From positions 1 through 64,000 of the forward strand of contig CALZZE010000010.1 in NCBI GenBank assembly GCA_945830575.1: a stretch of 64,000 bases of DNA, written 5' to 3'. Shown in pieces: positions 16,178-24,753 of this stretch. This DNA comes from an uncultured Subdoligranulum sp. GTDB taxonomy: Bacteria > Bacillota > Clostridia > Oscillospirales > Ruminococcaceae. Positions within the stretch are counted from its first letter, which is position 1; each line of letters begins with the position of its first letter. A program made the position numbers and the translations under genes. The notes under the pieces were generated by a model that worked only from the letters and a program-made list of their open reading frames with translations, made no database searches and was not told the origin of the DNA.

Positions 16178-17506
16178 TCATGGATACTGAGGGATGTCCG
16201 GGAAGGCGAGACGTGCGCTGAACCGTCCGCTGGGACTGTACATTTCAAAATGACAATGATTGCCGAAGGAATATCCTGTGTTGCCCACATAGCCGATGAT
16301 CTGTCCCTGTGTGACGGTGTCGCCCTGCGCTACGGCAAGGCCGGACATGTGCCCGTAGAGTGTTTTCCAGCCGCCGCCATGGTCAATGATGACATAGTTG
16401 CCGTAGCTGTAAGGGTGGTTGTGCCATCCGGCGGTGGTAACGGTGCCGTTCGCTGCCGCGTAGATGGGAGTGCCATAGGGGGCGGCAATGTCGGCGCCGT
16501 AATGACCGCTGCCCATCCATCGGCTGACCTGCCGGTATTCCGGTACGGGCCACAGAAAGCTGTGCCCCTGATACTGCACCAGCATGCCGTCCTTCAACCG
16601 GGTGCCGCGCAGGATCTGTTCGTTCACCGAGGCCTGAACCAGTTGGACGTCCACCGTGACGGTCTGCACCGGACTTCCATCCAAATAGATGGTGTCCTGT
16701 GTGATCTCCTGCTCACCGGGACTGCCTTCCCGCAGACGCTTTGTTTCGCCGTAGGCAAGCTCCGCCGTGTCCAGATATTCGGTGGAAAAAGGGACGGCCT
16801 CCCGAAAACTGCTGCGCACCACGGCCTGCACCTCAAACAGAGAAGAATCAGAAAGAACATCCTCCCAGCGGGAAAGGGAATCCGGCAGAAATACGCCATC
16901 TACCAGCCGGAGGTCATGCACAAATTCCGCTCTTGCGCCCGGAGGCGCGGTGGCCAGTGCGGACTGTTTCAAAAAGGCCATTCTCATCCGCAGATGCTCC
17001 CCCTCGCCGCAGATCGTCCGGAGAACCCCATCTACATAGACGGCGGTGCCCTCGCACAGGGAATCAGCACTGGCACGCAGAATGGCGTCTGCCATCTGGC
17101 TTTCGGTCATGGGGGTGCCGCCCTGCACCAGCGTGAAGGTGGGCCACACCTCCAGATGGAGATCAGAGCTGGCGATGCGGCTCTGTACATCCTCCCGCGC
17201 GGCATCAAAGACCTGCTCGGATGTTACACAGCCCACATTCTGCCCATTTACCTGAACGGACAGCAGAAATGGCTGCGCCAGCGTGCGGCGCACCAGCAGC
17301 ACAAGCCCCAGTGCCGCCAGCCCCGGCAGGAGCAAAGACCGGAGACGCAGATGCCGGAGCTGCAAACACAGCCGCAATGGCGGACGCAGCAGCGCCCCGG
17401 CCAGCATACGGGCCGTATCCCGCAGAAGCCGCCACAGCCGCAGAGCGGTGTATTCCACAAAAAAGCCGGTCTGGTAACAGATTTCTCCCAAAAGCCGGAT
17501 CGTCAT
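16178..17506 (-). CDS. Membrane-anchored M23 (LytM) peptidase with G5-like domain
   Basis: A 442-residue protein, one membrane helix (about 57-75) with an Arg-rich cytoplasmic stub, an outer linker, a G5-like region (about 225-305, FREAVPFSTEYLDT to TVDVQLV) and a C-terminal M23 domain (about 325-430). Zinc and catalytic residues are intact: His and Asp of HYGAD, LYGHM, and the HxH of NHCHFEM. It should cut peptide cross-links in peptidoglycan, or bind them. The plan resembles SpoIIQ-type or VanY-linked G5/LytM proteins. Last gene of the BlaI operon; 4-bp overlap with the preceding gene. Confidence 0.85.
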   Translation of the reverse strand: MTIRLLGEICYQTGFFVEYTALRLWRLLRDTARMLAGALLRPPLRLCLQLRHLRLRSLLLPGLAALGLVLLVRRTLAQPFLLSVQVNGQNVGCVTSEQVFDAAREDVQSRIASSDLHLEVWPTFTLVQGGTPMTESQMADAILRASADSLCEGTAVYVDGVLRTICGEGEHLRMRMAFLKQSALATAPPGARAEFVHDLRLVDGVFLPDSLSRWEDVLSDSSLFEVQAVVRSSFREAVPFSTEYLDTAELAYGETKRLREGSPGEQEITQDTIYLDGSPVQTVTVDVQLVQASVNEQILRGTRLKDGMLVQYQGHSFLWPVPEYRQVSRWMGSGHYGADIAAPYGTPIYAAANGTVTTAGWHNHPYSYGNYVIIDHGGGWKTLYGHMSGLAVAQGDTVTQGQIIGYVGNTGYSFGNHCHFEMYSPSGRFSARLAFPDIPQYP

Positions 17507-18732
17507 ACCGGAATCATCCTCAGCGCATCGGTGCGCACGCCGTCAATGCGAAGCTCCAGATGTAAATGATAGCCGCCGTTTTTGCCGCGCACATCGCCGG
17601 TGTTGCCCACATAGCCGATGAGCTGCCCCTTGCTGACAACGCTGCCCGCCGAAACGCAAAAGCTCTGCATGTGGGCATACAGTGTGTCGTAGCGGTGCCC
17701 GTCGTCCGCGGTGCCGTGACTCAGCTGCACCACGTTGCCGTAGCTGGGGCGGGCGGCGGCCAGACTTACCACCCCGTCCGCCGCCGCGTAGATGGGCGTG
17801 CCGCCAGGGGCGGCCAGGTCGGTGCCGTTGTGGCCGCTGCCGTCAATGGCGTCCGGCGCACCGAACCGGCAGGTGATGGCGGTGTAGCTTTGCAGCACAG
17901 GCCCAAAATCCAAACTGCAATGCAGATCCGGCGTGGTGTATTTCCGGCTCTGGGCACGGGCGTAAGCGTCCAACGCGGCGGATGCCTGCTGGTAGGCGGC
18001 TTTGGCCTGCTCGGTCACGGCGGCCTGTGCCAGCGCGGCGGCCTGCTGCTCGCTCAGCGTCTCGTTGGCCTGCTGCAAAGCCTGTGCCAGCTGATTTTGT
18101 GTCTCGGTCAGCTCGATTTGCCGGCTTTCCAGTGCGGCGCGGGCGTTCTCCGCCTGTCTGGCGGCGTCCTCCGCTTGCTGCTGCTGCCGTACCAGCGCGG
18201 TGGTTTGCTCGTCCAATTCTGACAGAACAGCGCTGTTTTTGGCACTCATCTGCCGCAGTACGCTGGCAAAACTCAACAGCTGGTACAGATTGTTGGCCTG
18301 CGCCAGCAGCGCGATGCCTCCGCCGCCGTCCAGCCGCTGCATGGCGGCCATCTGCGTTTTGCACCGGGCCAGTGCGTCCGCATATTCCGCCTGTTTGGCA
18401 GCCAGCGCCCGGCGGGCGGCGTCCTCGGTGGCCAGCGCCTCGCTCAGCCGGGTCTGGGCCTGCTGGAGTGCATCGGTCACCTCGGCCAGCTGCGCTTGCA
18501 GCTCCCCGGCGCGGCCCTCCAGTTGGGTGATGCGCTGCTCGGTATCCTTTTGACGGCCTTGCAATTCCTCCAAGGCGTTTTGCTCCTGCTCATACTGGCT
18601 TTTGGCGCTGCTGAGCGTGCCGGAAAGCCGGTCTTTCTGCTCGTCTGCGGCAGCCGCAGGGGCAAAAAGGGTGCAAAAAAGCAGCCCCGCCGCCAACAGG
18701 AATGCGGCGGGACGCAAAAACGTGTGTTTCAT
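17503..18732 (-). CDS. EnvC-like secreted coiled-coil M23 peptidase
   Basis: A 409-residue exported protein. Residues 1-29 are a signal peptide ending AAAADEQ. Residues 33-260 are an Ala/Gln/Glu-rich coiled coil, and residues 300-405 an M23 domain with HNGTD, YAHM and HLHLE, so the catalytic set is complete. In EnvC/CwlO-type proteins the coiled coil gates the hydrolase through an FtsEX-like partner; no ftsEX is adjacent. It starts 3 bp after the M56-M23 gene and overlaps the next by ATGA. Confidence 0.87.
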   Translation of the reverse strand: MKHTFLRPAAFLLAAGLLFCTLFAPAAAADEQKDRLSGTLSSAKSQYEQEQNALEELQGRQKDTEQRITQLEGRAGELQAQLAEVTDALQQAQTRLSEALATEDAARRALAAKQAEYADALARCKTQMAAMQRLDGGGGIALLAQANNLYQLLSFASVLRQMSAKNSAVLSELDEQTTALVRQQQQAEDAARQAENARAALESRQIELTETQNQLAQALQQANETLSEQQAAALAQAAVTEQAKAAYQQASAALDAYARAQSRKYTTPDLHCSLDFGPVLQSYTAITCRFGAPDAIDGSGHNGTDLAAPGGTPIYAAADGVVSLAAARPSYGNVVQLSHGTADDGHRYDTLYAHMQSFCVSAGSVVSKGQLIGYVGNTGDVRGKNGGYHLHLELRIDGVRTDALRMIPV

Positions 18733-18735
18733 GGA

Positions 18736-20184
18736 TTACGAAATGGTTTCTCTGGCCAGCAGCGCGGCGGCCTGTTCTTCGGTGAGCGGCAGGGGAGCCG
18801 TGCCGTCTGCCTCCCGTGTGAACCAGCGGGGCGGCAGGACCTGCCCGTCGCGCCGAACTTCAAAATGCAGGTGGTTGCCGGTGGACATGCCGGTGCTGCC
18901 CACTCCGCCGATGATTTGTCCGCGGGTCACCGGGTCGCCTTCTTTTACGATAGGTTCTTCCGCCAGATGGGCGTATAAGGTCTGCCATGTGGCGCCGTCG
19001 GGAGTGGTCCCATGGTCGATCATCACATAATATCCAAAGGAATAGTGGTACTCTGCGATCACCACCGTGCCGTCTGCGGCGGCATGAACCTCCGTTCCGT
19101 GGTCGGCGGCATAGTCATCCCCTCTATGGTCCTTCGCCATATAACGGGAAATGTACTTGAAGTCCGGGACAGGGCAGGAAAAATACCCGCTCATATCCAT
19201 CAGCGTCTGTTCCGGTGTAGGGGTGGAAACCGGCGTGGGGGAAGGTGTTGGCTCCGGTACGGAGACCACTTCCTCCACCGCAGGGGCGGGCGGAGCTGCC
19301 TCAGGGCGCACCATGCAGGCGGTGGCGCACAGGGCGGTCACAACAGCGCAGGCCGCCAGTGCAGCCCGGCCGGGGCGGTGATACCGCAAAAGATGTGCCA
19401 CCCGCCGCCGCACGCCGCCCTGCCCAAAGGACAGACTGCCAGGCACAGAGCTGCCCCGCACTGCAAATTGCAGCAGGGTCTCCCCGTAGGCGGCTCGCTG
19501 GCGGGCGGTGCGGCTGTGGACTGCCGCCTCGTCACAGGCGTCCTCCATGCAACGCTCGAACTGGCGAAAGGCCAGCCATGCCGCCGGATTGAACCAGTGC
19601 AGGCAGGCCACCGCGTAAAACAGCGGCTTGGTGAGGGTGTCGCCCCGGCGGATGTGGGTCTGCTCATGGCACAGCACGGCGGCGCGGGCCTCGCCGGTAA
19701 GGCTGTCCGGCAAAAAGATGCGGGGATGCACCACGCCCAGCGTAAAGGGCACCGGCACGCCGCCGTAGCAGCCGTCCGGCCCTTTGCAGGCGGTGGCCAC
19801 GCTGTGCCGCAGTCCGGCGTACCTCCACGCCGCCCGCACTGCCAAAAACACCGCGCCTGCCAGCCATACGACAAAAACCACTGTGGCCCAGTCCATCCCG
19901 GCGGTTTTCTGCACCGGCGCAGCGGTGCTTGGTGTCGTCAAGGCAGGGGAGAATTCCCGCACCGCCGTGTCCAGCCGGAGCAGCGGTTCACTTTGGGGGC
20001 GGGGCACCGTCACACGGAGCCCCTGCGGCCACACGTAACGCACTGCCACCGCCAGCCACAGCCAGCAGAGCCACCGGCCGGGCGTGCCCAGCCGCCGCAA
20101 CATCCCGCAGACAGCCCATACGCCCACCGCCGATACACTGCCCCACAGGCTGGCCCGGAGCAGCCAAACAACAAATTGCGTCAC
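18736..20184 (-). CDS. BlaR1-type M56 sensor protease fused to an M23 domain
   Basis: A 482-residue membrane protein. Helices near 5-27, 38-55 and 100-120 lead into an M56 metalloprotease domain with HEQTH at 173-177 and the downstream ED-A-CDEAAV segment at 214-222. A last helix lies at 274-291. A Pro/Thr-rich linker (about 296-325) then joins a C-terminal M23 domain (about 335-450) with His353, Asp357, His406, His438 and His440, the full LytM set. BlaR1/MecR1 carry a penicillin-binding domain at this outer position instead. The M56 domain is predicted to relieve repression by the BlaI protein encoded 3 bp upstream. Confidence 0.9.
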   Translation of the reverse strand: MTQFVVWLLRASLWGSVSAVGVWAVCGMLRRLGTPGRWLCWLWLAVAVRYVWPQGLRVTVPRPQSEPLLRLDTAVREFSPALTTPSTAAPVQKTAGMDWATVVFVVWLAGAVFLAVRAAWRYAGLRHSVATACKGPDGCYGGVPVPFTLGVVHPRIFLPDSLTGEARAAVLCHEQTHIRRGDTLTKPLFYAVACLHWFNPAAWLAFRQFERCMEDACDEAAVHSRTARQRAAYGETLLQFAVRGSSVPGSLSFGQGGVRRRVAHLLRYHRPGRAALAACAVVTALCATACMVRPEAAPPAPAVEEVVSVPEPTPSPTPVSTPTPEQTLMDMSGYFSCPVPDFKYISRYMAKDHRGDDYAADHGTEVHAAADGTVVIAEYHYSFGYYVMIDHGTTPDGATWQTLYAHLAEEPIVKEGDPVTRGQIIGGVGSTGMSTGNHLHFEVRRDGQVLPPRWFTREADGTAPLPLTEEQAAALLARETIS

Positions 20185-20187
20185 GAC

Positions 20188-20553
20188 TCATTCCTCCCGT
20201 TCGGCCTCGTCCAGCAGGGCGCGGATGGCGGCGGCCTCCTTCCGGCTGATGGGTTTGCTGTTCAAAAAGGCGGCCACGAACCGGGGCAGACTGCCGCCGA
20301 AGGTCCTGTCCACCACGGCGGCGCTTTCCGCCTGCTGCACTTCGTCCCGCTTGACGAGCGCGGTCACCACGCCGCCCTCGTTTTGCAGAATCCCACGCTC
20401 ACACAGCTTTTTCAGCACGGTGTAGGCGGTGCTTTTTTTCCAGCCCAGCTCCTTGTCTGCCAGTGCGGCCAGCTGCCCGCTGCCCAGCGGCTCATGGTCC
20501 CACACAAGGCCGGCAAAACGGTATTCTCCCTCCGCCAGACGAATCTCTTTCAT
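20188..20553 (-). CDS. BlaI/MecI/CopY family repressor
   Basis: A 121-residue repressor: winged helix at residues 5-75 (EYRFAGLVWDHEPLGSGQLA, KKSTAYTVLKKLCERGIL, EGGVVTALVKRDEVQQAES) and a helical dimerisation tail where BlaI relatives are cleaved. It heads the four-gene operon BlaI, M56-M23, EnvC-like, G5-M23. Its promoter holds two dyads, consistent with autorepression. Confidence 0.92.
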   Translation of the reverse strand: MKEIRLAEGEYRFAGLVWDHEPLGSGQLAALADKELGWKKSTAYTVLKKLCERGILQNEGGVVTALVKRDEVQQAESAAVVDRTFGGSLPRFVAAFLNSKPISRKEAAAIRALLDEAEREE

Positions 20554-20569
20554 TATGCATATCTCCTTG

Positions 20570-20585
20570 GTCTACTGCGATAGAC
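20570..20585. promoter_or_regulatory. Proximal BlaI operator dyad
   Basis: GTCTAC-TGCG-ATAGAC, arms matching at 5 of 6 positions. It lies in the leader between the -10 and the ribosome site, 28 bp from the other dyad centre. Confidence 0.6.
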
Positions 20586-20596
20586 TTTCTATCGAT

Positions 20597-20625
20597 AGTC
20601 TATCACAATAGACCAAGAATGTCAA
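20597..20625 (-). promoter_or_regulatory. Promoter and distal operator of the BlaI/M56-M23 operon
   Basis: On the minus strand TTGACA (20620-20625), 17-bp spacer, TAGACT (20597-20602). A perfect dyad GTCTAT-CACA-ATAGAC (20598-20613) covers the -10 and part of the spacer, a position that would block RNA polymerase when bound. Confidence 0.8.
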
Positions 20626-20628
20626 GAG

Positions 20629-20660
20629 AAATCCGCCCCTGTTTTGGCAGGGGCGGATTT
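20629..20660 (-). terminator. Terminator of the alpha-glucoside operon
   Basis: Perfect 13-bp stem AAATCCGCCCCTG/CAGGGGCGGATTT with a 6-nt loop. It ends 4 bp from the -35 of the BlaI operon, insulating the two. Confidence 0.82.
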
Positions 20661-20675
20661 CGCAGGGAAGGGGGA

Positions 20676-22055
20676 TTAGTGCAATTCAGGCCAGTATTCC
20701 TTGTTGGCCTCGATCATGTCGTCCAGAATGGCTTTTGCCACGTTCATGCTGGGGACGGTCTTGTTGAGGGTGAAGGCCTGCAGAACCTTCTCATAGCTGC
20801 CCTCAATGCAGCCCTGCACCAGCAGCTTTTCGCTGTTGACCTGCTGCATCATCAGACCCTGCTGGAACAGGGGGATGGGCTTCTGCGTGATGACCTCGGG
20901 ACCGTTCTTGCCGATGTAGGCGGGCACCTCCACCATGGCATCGTAAGGCATGTTGGGGATGCAGCCGCGGTTCTCGGTGATGACGAGGAACCGGGCCTTG
21001 GTGTCGTTTTTCAGCGCAATGGCCAGATCTGCGATCCAGTCGCCATGGCTGCCGGCGTAGAACACCTTCTCGTCGATCTCGCCGGTGGCAAGGTACTTGT
21101 CGATGCCGTCAAACAGGTTCTTTTCGCGGGTCTCCATGACCTCGTTGGCGCGGGTGTGGGTGGGATCGGAGTGCTCCACGAACTCCTTGCACTGGAGATA
21201 GTAGTTCAGATAGGTGTTGGGCAGCATCTCGGGGAAGTTCTCCATGATCTCATAGACGCCCTTCCACACATAGTACCAGCTGCCACGGGTGTGACGGTTG
21301 CCCTCGGCGCCGGTGCCCTTGTTCTGCACGCCCACGCCCAGCGCGGCCTTGTCCTTCAGGTAGGCGTCCGGCAGCAGGATCTGGTGCTCCTTGATGTACT
21401 CGCGCAGGGGACCCAGCAGATCCTGACCCTTGTACTCGATGGAGGTGAACCAGCCGAAATGATTCAGGCCAAAGTAATCGTAAACGATCTCCTTTTTGTC
21501 CTTGATGTTCATGGCGGCGGCCACCACATCGATGATGGCGATGGGCATGTCGCAGATGTTGATGATGCGGGCGTTGGGGCGCAGCACGCGGCAGGCCTCC
21601 GACACGATGGCAGCGGGATTGGAGTAGTTGAGGATCCAGTGGTCCGGCTTGGCGTACTTCTCGGCGTCGTCGATGACCTTCATCATGGGGAAGATGGTGC
21701 GCATGCCGTACGCCATGCCGCCGCAGCCGCAGGTCTCCTGACCCACGCAGCCGTGCTTGAGGGGAATCTTTTCGTCCTGCTCCCGCATGGCATACTTGCC
21801 CACACGCATCTGGGCGAAGATGAAGGAGGCGTCTTTATAAGCGGTCTCGGGGTCGTTGGTGTTGATGAGTTTGATGCCGCACTTCAGATCTTCGTGCAGG
21901 ATCCAGTCCACCACCACGGCGACCTTGTCCTGACGCTCTTTATCAATGTCAAACAGACGGATCTCGGTGACGTCCAGTTCCTCCCGGCGCAGGGCAATGG
22001 ATTTGACGATGCCCGGCGTGAAAGTGCTGCCGCCGCCAACAATGGTAATGATCAT
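20676..22055 (-). CDS. 6-phospho-alpha-glucosidase (GH4)
   Basis: A 459-residue NAD- and metal-dependent glycosidase of family GH4 that splits 6-phosphorylated alpha-glucosides such as maltose-6-phosphate in the cytoplasm. The Rossmann start VGGGSTFTPG is at residues 6-15. The active-site motif at 168-171 is CDMP, the form found in alpha-specific enzymes (MalH/GlvA), whereas beta-specific members carry CNIP or CNVP. GLNHFGW supplies the metal-binding His199. It lies 19 bp after the PTS gene, forming a licT-PTS-GH4 unit. Confidence 0.93.
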   Translation of the reverse strand: MIITIVGGGSTFTPGIVKSIALRREELDVTEIRLFDIDKERQDKVAVVVDWILHEDLKCGIKLINTNDPETAYKDASFIFAQMRVGKYAMREQDEKIPLKHGCVGQETCGCGGMAYGMRTIFPMMKVIDDAEKYAKPDHWILNYSNPAAIVSEACRVLRPNARIINICDMPIAIIDVVAAAMNIKDKKEIVYDYFGLNHFGWFTSIEYKGQDLLGPLREYIKEHQILLPDAYLKDKAALGVGVQNKGTGAEGNRHTRGSWYYVWKGVYEIMENFPEMLPNTYLNYYLQCKEFVEHSDPTHTRANEVMETREKNLFDGIDKYLATGEIDEKVFYAGSHGDWIADLAIALKNDTKARFLVITENRGCIPNMPYDAMVEVPAYIGKNGPEVITQKPIPLFQQGLMMQQVNSEKLLVQGCIEGSYEKVLQAFTLNKTVPSMNVAKAILDDMIEANKEYWPELH

Positions 22056-22074
22056 GGTTTGGTTCCTCGCTTTC

Positions 22075-23652
22075 TTACATGGTTTGCAAAACTTGTTCGA
22101 CCTCGCGTTTTACATCGGCCACCTGCAGGCCGTAAATGATCTGCAGGTCATTGCCTTTTTTCACGATGCCGCTGTTGGGAACTTTGTTGATGAGCGTCTC
22201 GTCAATGAGGGAAACGTCCTTCACGTTGACGCGCAGACGGGTGATGCAGTTTTCCAGCGTGTTGATGTTGCCTTTGCCGCCAAGACCCTGAATGACGCTC
22301 ACGATGCCGTCGCTGTTCTGCGGCTTGGCGGCCGCTTTGACAGGCTCAGACTGGGGCTGGGGCGCTGCGGAGGCGGGGGCGGGCTCGCTCTCCCGGCCGG
22401 GGGTGTGGTAGTTGAATTTCTTGATGAGGAAGGTGAACACCACAAAGTACACCACGATCTGCACAAGACCAAGCACCCACATCAGCCACATCCGCTGCGT
22501 TTTGTCGGCGTTGGCCAGATTGGTCAGGATGCTGCTCAGCAGGTTGCCGTTCCACAGCGCGATGACGCCGAACACCTTGAGAAGGGCCATGAACAGGCCG
22601 GCGATGACGGAGTGGAGGAAGTACAGCAGCGGCGCCGCAAAGATGAACATGAAGTCGATGGGCTCGGTGATGCTGGACAGGCAGGCGGTGATGACCAGAG
22701 GAATGATGGTGGTGGCGGTCTTTTTGCGGTTTTCGGGATAGGCAGTGTAGATAAAGGCCGCACCGATGCCGAAGTAGCCGAACATCTTGGTGAAACCGAT
22801 GGAGGTGTAGTAAATGCTCTCGGAGAACTGCTCCACGGGCAGGTTCATCTCCGCCATGACGATGGGGTAAGCGCCCACCACGGTGGTCTCACCCAGCTGC
22901 AGCACGCCGCCCAGATCGGAGAACTGGAAGGGGGTGTACACCAGATGGTGCAGGCCGGTGGGCAGCAGCAGACGCTCCAGGAATCCGTACAGGAAGATGC
23001 CAAAGGCGCCGGTGCTCTTGATGAGGCCGCCCAACGCGCTGATCCAGCCCTGCACCACAGGCCAGACGGTGTTGCTGACCAGCGCAAACAGGATGGCGGT
23101 GAACAGCAGCCAGATGTAGGAATAGTTGGCGCCGGAGAAGATCTGCAAGGCGCCCTTGAACCGCTTCTGGCTGGTGCGGTTGAAGATCCATCCCACGATG
23201 CAGCCCAGAATGATGCCGCCGAACACGCTCATGTCCACGCACTGGATGCCGAGGATCTTGCTCTGGCCGGTGCCGATGAGGCCCAGCAGGGGACGCTCCT
23301 CTGCCAGCTGGTCGGTGACGGTCAGCAGCGTGTTGGAGCTGATGAGGTACATCAGATAGGTCATCAGGCCCAGCAGCGCGGCTTTGTGCTTGTCATTTTT
23401 GGCCAGAGCAGCGGGGATGCCCACCACAAACACCACCGCCAGATTGTTGATGATGGCCATGGCGGCGTTGTAAATGAGCTTGCCGAGAACCTGGATCGGC
23501 CCCCACTGCAGGAAGGGAAGAAAACCGATAATGGTGCTGTTGGTGAGCAGAACACCGACAACGATCAGGATGCCTGCCGCCGACAAATACATCAGCGGCT
23601 GCACCATCGCTTTGGAGAAGGTCTCCAGAGCGCCTGTGATTTTTTGTTTCAT
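22075..23652 (-). CDS. PTS alpha-glucoside transporter subunit IICB (GlvC/MalB type)
   Basis: A 525-residue phosphotransferase permease. The N-terminal EIIC domain (about 1-425) has about ten helices and the glucose-superfamily signature around GLHHLVYTPF. A Pro/Ala-rich linker (about 430-455) leads to the EIIB domain with the phosphorylated Cys in ENCITRLRV. There is no EIIA domain, so a separate EIIA-Glc must serve it. Pairing with the GH4 gene indicates uptake of maltose-like or other alpha-glucosides. AAAAGGAG precedes the ATG and directly abuts a repeat element (23671-23749). Confidence 0.93.
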   Translation of the reverse strand: MKQKITGALETFSKAMVQPLMYLSAAGILIVVGVLLTNSTIIGFLPFLQWGPIQVLGKLIYNAAMAIINNLAVVFVVGIPAALAKNDKHKAALLGLMTYLMYLISSNTLLTVTDQLAEERPLLGLIGTGQSKILGIQCVDMSVFGGIILGCIVGWIFNRTSQKRFKGALQIFSGANYSYIWLLFTAILFALVSNTVWPVVQGWISALGGLIKSTGAFGIFLYGFLERLLLPTGLHHLVYTPFQFSDLGGVLQLGETTVVGAYPIVMAEMNLPVEQFSESIYYTSIGFTKMFGYFGIGAAFIYTAYPENRKKTATTIIPLVITACLSSITEPIDFMFIFAAPLLYFLHSVIAGLFMALLKVFGVIALWNGNLLSSILTNLANADKTQRMWLMWVLGLVQIVVYFVVFTFLIKKFNYHTPGRESEPAPASAAPQPQSEPVKAAAKPQNSDGIVSVIQGLGGKGNINTLENCITRLRVNVKDVSLIDETLINKVPNSGIVKKGNDLQIIYGLQVADVKREVEQVLQTM

Positions 23653-23670
23653 CGTTTGTACTCCTTTTCT

Positions 23671-23749
23671 GGCAACACCGCCTCATTCTACGTGCCGCAG
23701 CCGTCGGAGCGGTGCGTAAGGCGTCAGCCGTGAATTATGCGGGATTGCC
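23671..23749. repeat. MITE-like element, short copy A
   Basis: 79 bp with imperfect terminal inverted repeats (GGCAACACCGC at one end, GCGGGATTGCC at the other). The segments CATTCTACGTGCCG and GTGAATTATGCGG match a longer copy at 37526-37697, of which this looks like an internal-deletion form. It sits in the licT-PTS gap, next to the PTS ribosome site. Confidence 0.65.
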
Positions 23750-23818
23750 CTATAAATAGCCGGTGTATCTGCGCTGCGCGCTCCGCGCAAAGGCACCGGT
23801 CAGCAACAAAAGGAAGGG

Positions 23819-24634
23819 TCAAAGGACCTGATTCAGATGCACCAGCAGATAGACCTCCTCCTGCCGGTTGAGGGATTCCTGAAAATTCTGCCGGACAAAT
23901 TCATTCAGCCAGTCCAGACAGTCCCGGTGGCGGGGATGCCGGGCAATGAGATAGCCGTACATGGTGTCCATGTCGGTATCCTCCCAGCGCTGGTGATTGA
24001 GCACCCGCTGGGCCAGAAATTTCAGATGGGTGGTCAGACGCATGATCTCAAGGCCGGTCTCGTCCAGCGTGATGCCGTAGGTGTCCTTGATGATATCCAG
24101 CGAACCCTTGACGAATTTCAGAATATTATACGCGGCGCCCCGGTCCATCGAGATGGTCACCAGATGCAGCGCGATGTAGCCGGCCTCGTCCTTGGGCAGC
24201 CGGACGCCGCAGCGGCGCTCGATGATGGCAAGCGCCTGCTCGCCCAGCGCAAATTCCCGGGGATACAGCAGCCGGGTCTCGGCCAGCATCAGATTGGGCA
24301 GGAGGATGCCGGTCTGGAAACGCTCGATGGCGAAACCGATATGGTCAATGAGGGAAATGGTGGCCTGATTGCTCAGCTCCAGACCGGCGTCCCCGGCTTG
24401 ACGGATGATCTCCTCCGCGGCGCTCATCACATCGGGGCGCACATCCTGCAGCATCTCCAGAAACTTGGTCTGCATTTCGGTCTGCACATAGTAGACTTTC
24501 TCAATGCGGCTTTCATCGATCTCGCTGCCGGGGCGTTTGGCAAAGCCGATCCCGTTGCCCAGCAGGATCGCCTCCCGGCCGTCCGAGGTGATGGCAGACA
24601 CGGCGTTGTTATTGAATATCTTGATGGATCGCAT
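23819..24634 (-). CDS. licT: Transcription antiterminator, LicT/BglG family
   Basis: A 271-residue RNA-binding antiterminator: co-antiterminator domain at 1-56 (MRSIKIFNNNAVSA, GNGIGFAKR) and two PTS regulation domains (about 65-165, 172-271) with His residues in LIDHIGFAIERF, YIALHLV and the C-terminal LVHLN. PTS phosphorylation of these domains would couple activity to sugar uptake. The start at 24634 follows a leader that itself carries an RNA antiterminator site, so licT controls its own transcript and, by read-through, the PTS and GH4 genes. Confidence 0.92.
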   Translation of the reverse strand: MRSIKIFNNNAVSAITSDGREAILLGNGIGFAKRPGSEIDESRIEKVYYVQTEMQTKFLEMLQDVRPDVMSAAEEIIRQAGDAGLELSNQATISLIDHIGFAIERFQTGILLPNLMLAETRLLYPREFALGEQALAIIERRCGVRLPKDEAGYIALHLVTISMDRGAAYNILKFVKGSLDIIKDTYGITLDETGLEIMRLTTHLKFLAQRVLNHQRWEDTDMDTMYGYLIARHPRHRDCLDWLNEFVRQNFQESLNRQEEVYLLVHLNQVL

Positions 24635-24650
24635 ACATACACCAACCTGC

Positions 24651-24712
24651 AAGCAAAAGAAAAAGGCACGAATTCCCAAAAATCGGAATGAACCGACCTT
24701 GAAACTCATGCC
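24651..24712 (-). terminator. Conditional terminator in the licT leader
   Basis: On the minus strand GGCATGAGTT pairs fully (with G-U pairs) with AATTCGTGCC and is followed by TTTTTCTTTT. An inner TCGG/CCGA helix lies in the loop. The 5' arm overlaps the 3' part of the RAT site, the standard mutually exclusive arrangement. Confidence 0.78.
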
Positions 24713-24732
24713 TGATTAAACAGTAACACGTG
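24705..24732 (-). promoter_or_regulatory. RAT (ribonucleic antiterminator) site for LicT
   Basis: The minus strand carries GTGTTACTG and, after 7 nt, CAGGCATGAG, closely following bgl/lic-type RAT sequences (GTTACTG ... CAGGCA). Binding of LicT here would stabilise the RAT hairpin and prevent the overlapping terminator at 24651-24712. Confidence 0.82.
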
Positions 24733-24753
24733 AATAATTTATGAATTTTCTCT

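Noticed and set aside
23653-23818. Second RAT/terminator before the PTS gene
   Set aside because: A CCGGTG/CACCGG stem is present but there is no RAT-like sequence and no proper T-run; most of the gap is the repeat element.
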